Shown: in pieces, positions 4,897 to 5,167 of the stretch
How the letters are laid out: the number at the start of each line of letters is the position of its first letter
How positions within the stretch are numbered: position 1 is the first letter of the stretch
NCBI GenBank assembly: GCA_031177735.1
Contig: JAPSKJ010000188.1
Span: forward strand, 1-5,167
Direction: 5' to 3'
Source of the DNA: Nocardioides sp.
GTDB taxonomy: Bacteria > Actinomycetota > Actinomycetes > Propionibacteriales > Nocardioidaceae
DNA length: 5,167 nucleotides
The notes under the pieces: model-generated
Database searches by the model: none
Told to the model about the DNA's origin: nothing
Seen by the model: only the letters and a program-made list of their open reading frames with translations
Translations under genes and position numbers: made by a program

Positions 4897-5167
4897 ATGA
4901 CACTGACCCTCACCGTCGACGGCGACCGCTGGCGCGCCCACCTGCGCACGGTCGCCGAGCAGACTCCCGGGCTGGTGCCGGTCGCCAAGGGCAACGGCTA
5001 CGGCTTCGGCCTGGGCCGGCTCGCCCGCAAGGCCGCGTGGCTGGGCGTCGACCTGCTCGCCGTCGGCACCTACGAGGAGCTCCCCGAGGTCGCCCAGCGC
5101 TTCGCCGGTGACCTGCTGGTGCTGACCCCGTGGCGGCCGTTCACCCCCGACCTCGACCCCGCGCTGC
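4897..5167 (+). CDS. Alanine-racemase-like PLP enzyme, N-terminal part (3' truncated)
   Basis: The frame opens at ATG 4897 and runs without a stop to the window end (90 codons). The key segment is LVPVAKGNGYGFGLGRLA (26-43), which matches the PLP-binding strand of fold-type III alanine racemases (usual form VVKANAYGHG). K31 would form the Schiff base and Y35 would be the active-site partner of the phosphate end. GVDLLAVGTYEEL follows, as in the family. The His of YGHG is replaced by F37, and the usual KA is KG, so this is a divergent member. The start lies 7 nt after the FemX-type stop, with a weak GGGTGA site (4884-4889) inside that gene's end, so the two are probably cotranscribed. A role in supplying or processing a cell-wall amino acid is inferred from context. 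The C-terminal domain, including the second catalytic Tyr, lies outside the window. Confidence 0.82.
   Translation, partial: MTLTLTVDGDRWRAHLRTVAEQTPGLVPVAKGNGYGFGLGRLARKAAWLGVDLLAVGTYEELPEVAQRFAGDLLVLTPWRPFTPDLDPAL

Noticed and set aside
3654..4994. 446-codon open frame on the minus strand
   Set aside because: It covers the antisense of the clear FemAB-family gene and crosses into its neighbours. Its composition is typical of a GC-bias shadow and no motif is visible.

Overview
This is a GC-rich window (roughly 70% G+C, with strong G/C preference at third codon positions) that reads as ordinary actinobacterial chromosome. The overall style, with short gaps, TANNNT boxes 6-7 nt before start codons and a FemAB-type peptidoglycan gene, fits a Nocardioides-like actinobacterium. 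The genus is inferred from style, not from a marker gene. No rRNA, tRNA, insertion sequence, phage gene or CRISPR array is visible. All supported genes are on the + strand.

Layout: (1) the last 48 codons of an unidentified gene (1-147), followed by a 9-bp perfect hairpin that surrounds its stop codon; (2) nfo, deoxyribonuclease IV (200-997), apparently transcribed from a leaderless promoter and closed by a hairpin plus six-T terminator (1021-1043); (3) an unrecognised 496-aa soluble, largely helical, acidic protein (1121-2611) with a good ribosome binding site; (4) a 95-nt gap holding an 8-bp inverted repeat, a leaderless-type -10 box and a 19-codon reading frame (2651-2710); (5) an LLM-class flavin-dependent oxidoreductase (2707-3747), a FemAB/FemX-family peptidoglycan bridge aminoacyltransferase (3744-4889) and the first 90 codons of an alanine-racemase-like PLP protein (4897 to the window end), packed head to tail.

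The most unusual feature is that the 19-codon frame in front of the oxidoreductase, together with its -10 box, is a diverged copy of the promoter and first 15 codons of nfo, about 2.4 kb upstream. I count 48 identical bases in 59 aligned columns with one single-base gap, and 10 identical residues of the first 15. The copied frame then runs out of similarity, carries the oxidoreductase's Shine-Dalgarno sequence in its 3' part, and ends in a GTGA overlap with the oxidoreductase start. It looks like a promoter and start region taken from nfo and reused as a translated leader.

The oxidoreductase-FemX-racemase block probably forms one transcription unit, with a possible extra leaderless promoter inside the end of the oxidoreductase gene. 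FemX and an alanine-racemase-like protein side by side suggest a cell-wall theme: one alters the peptidoglycan cross-bridge, the other may handle amino-acid stereochemistry. The role of the oxidoreductase there is unknown. nfo is a DNA repair gene with no evident functional link to the rest.
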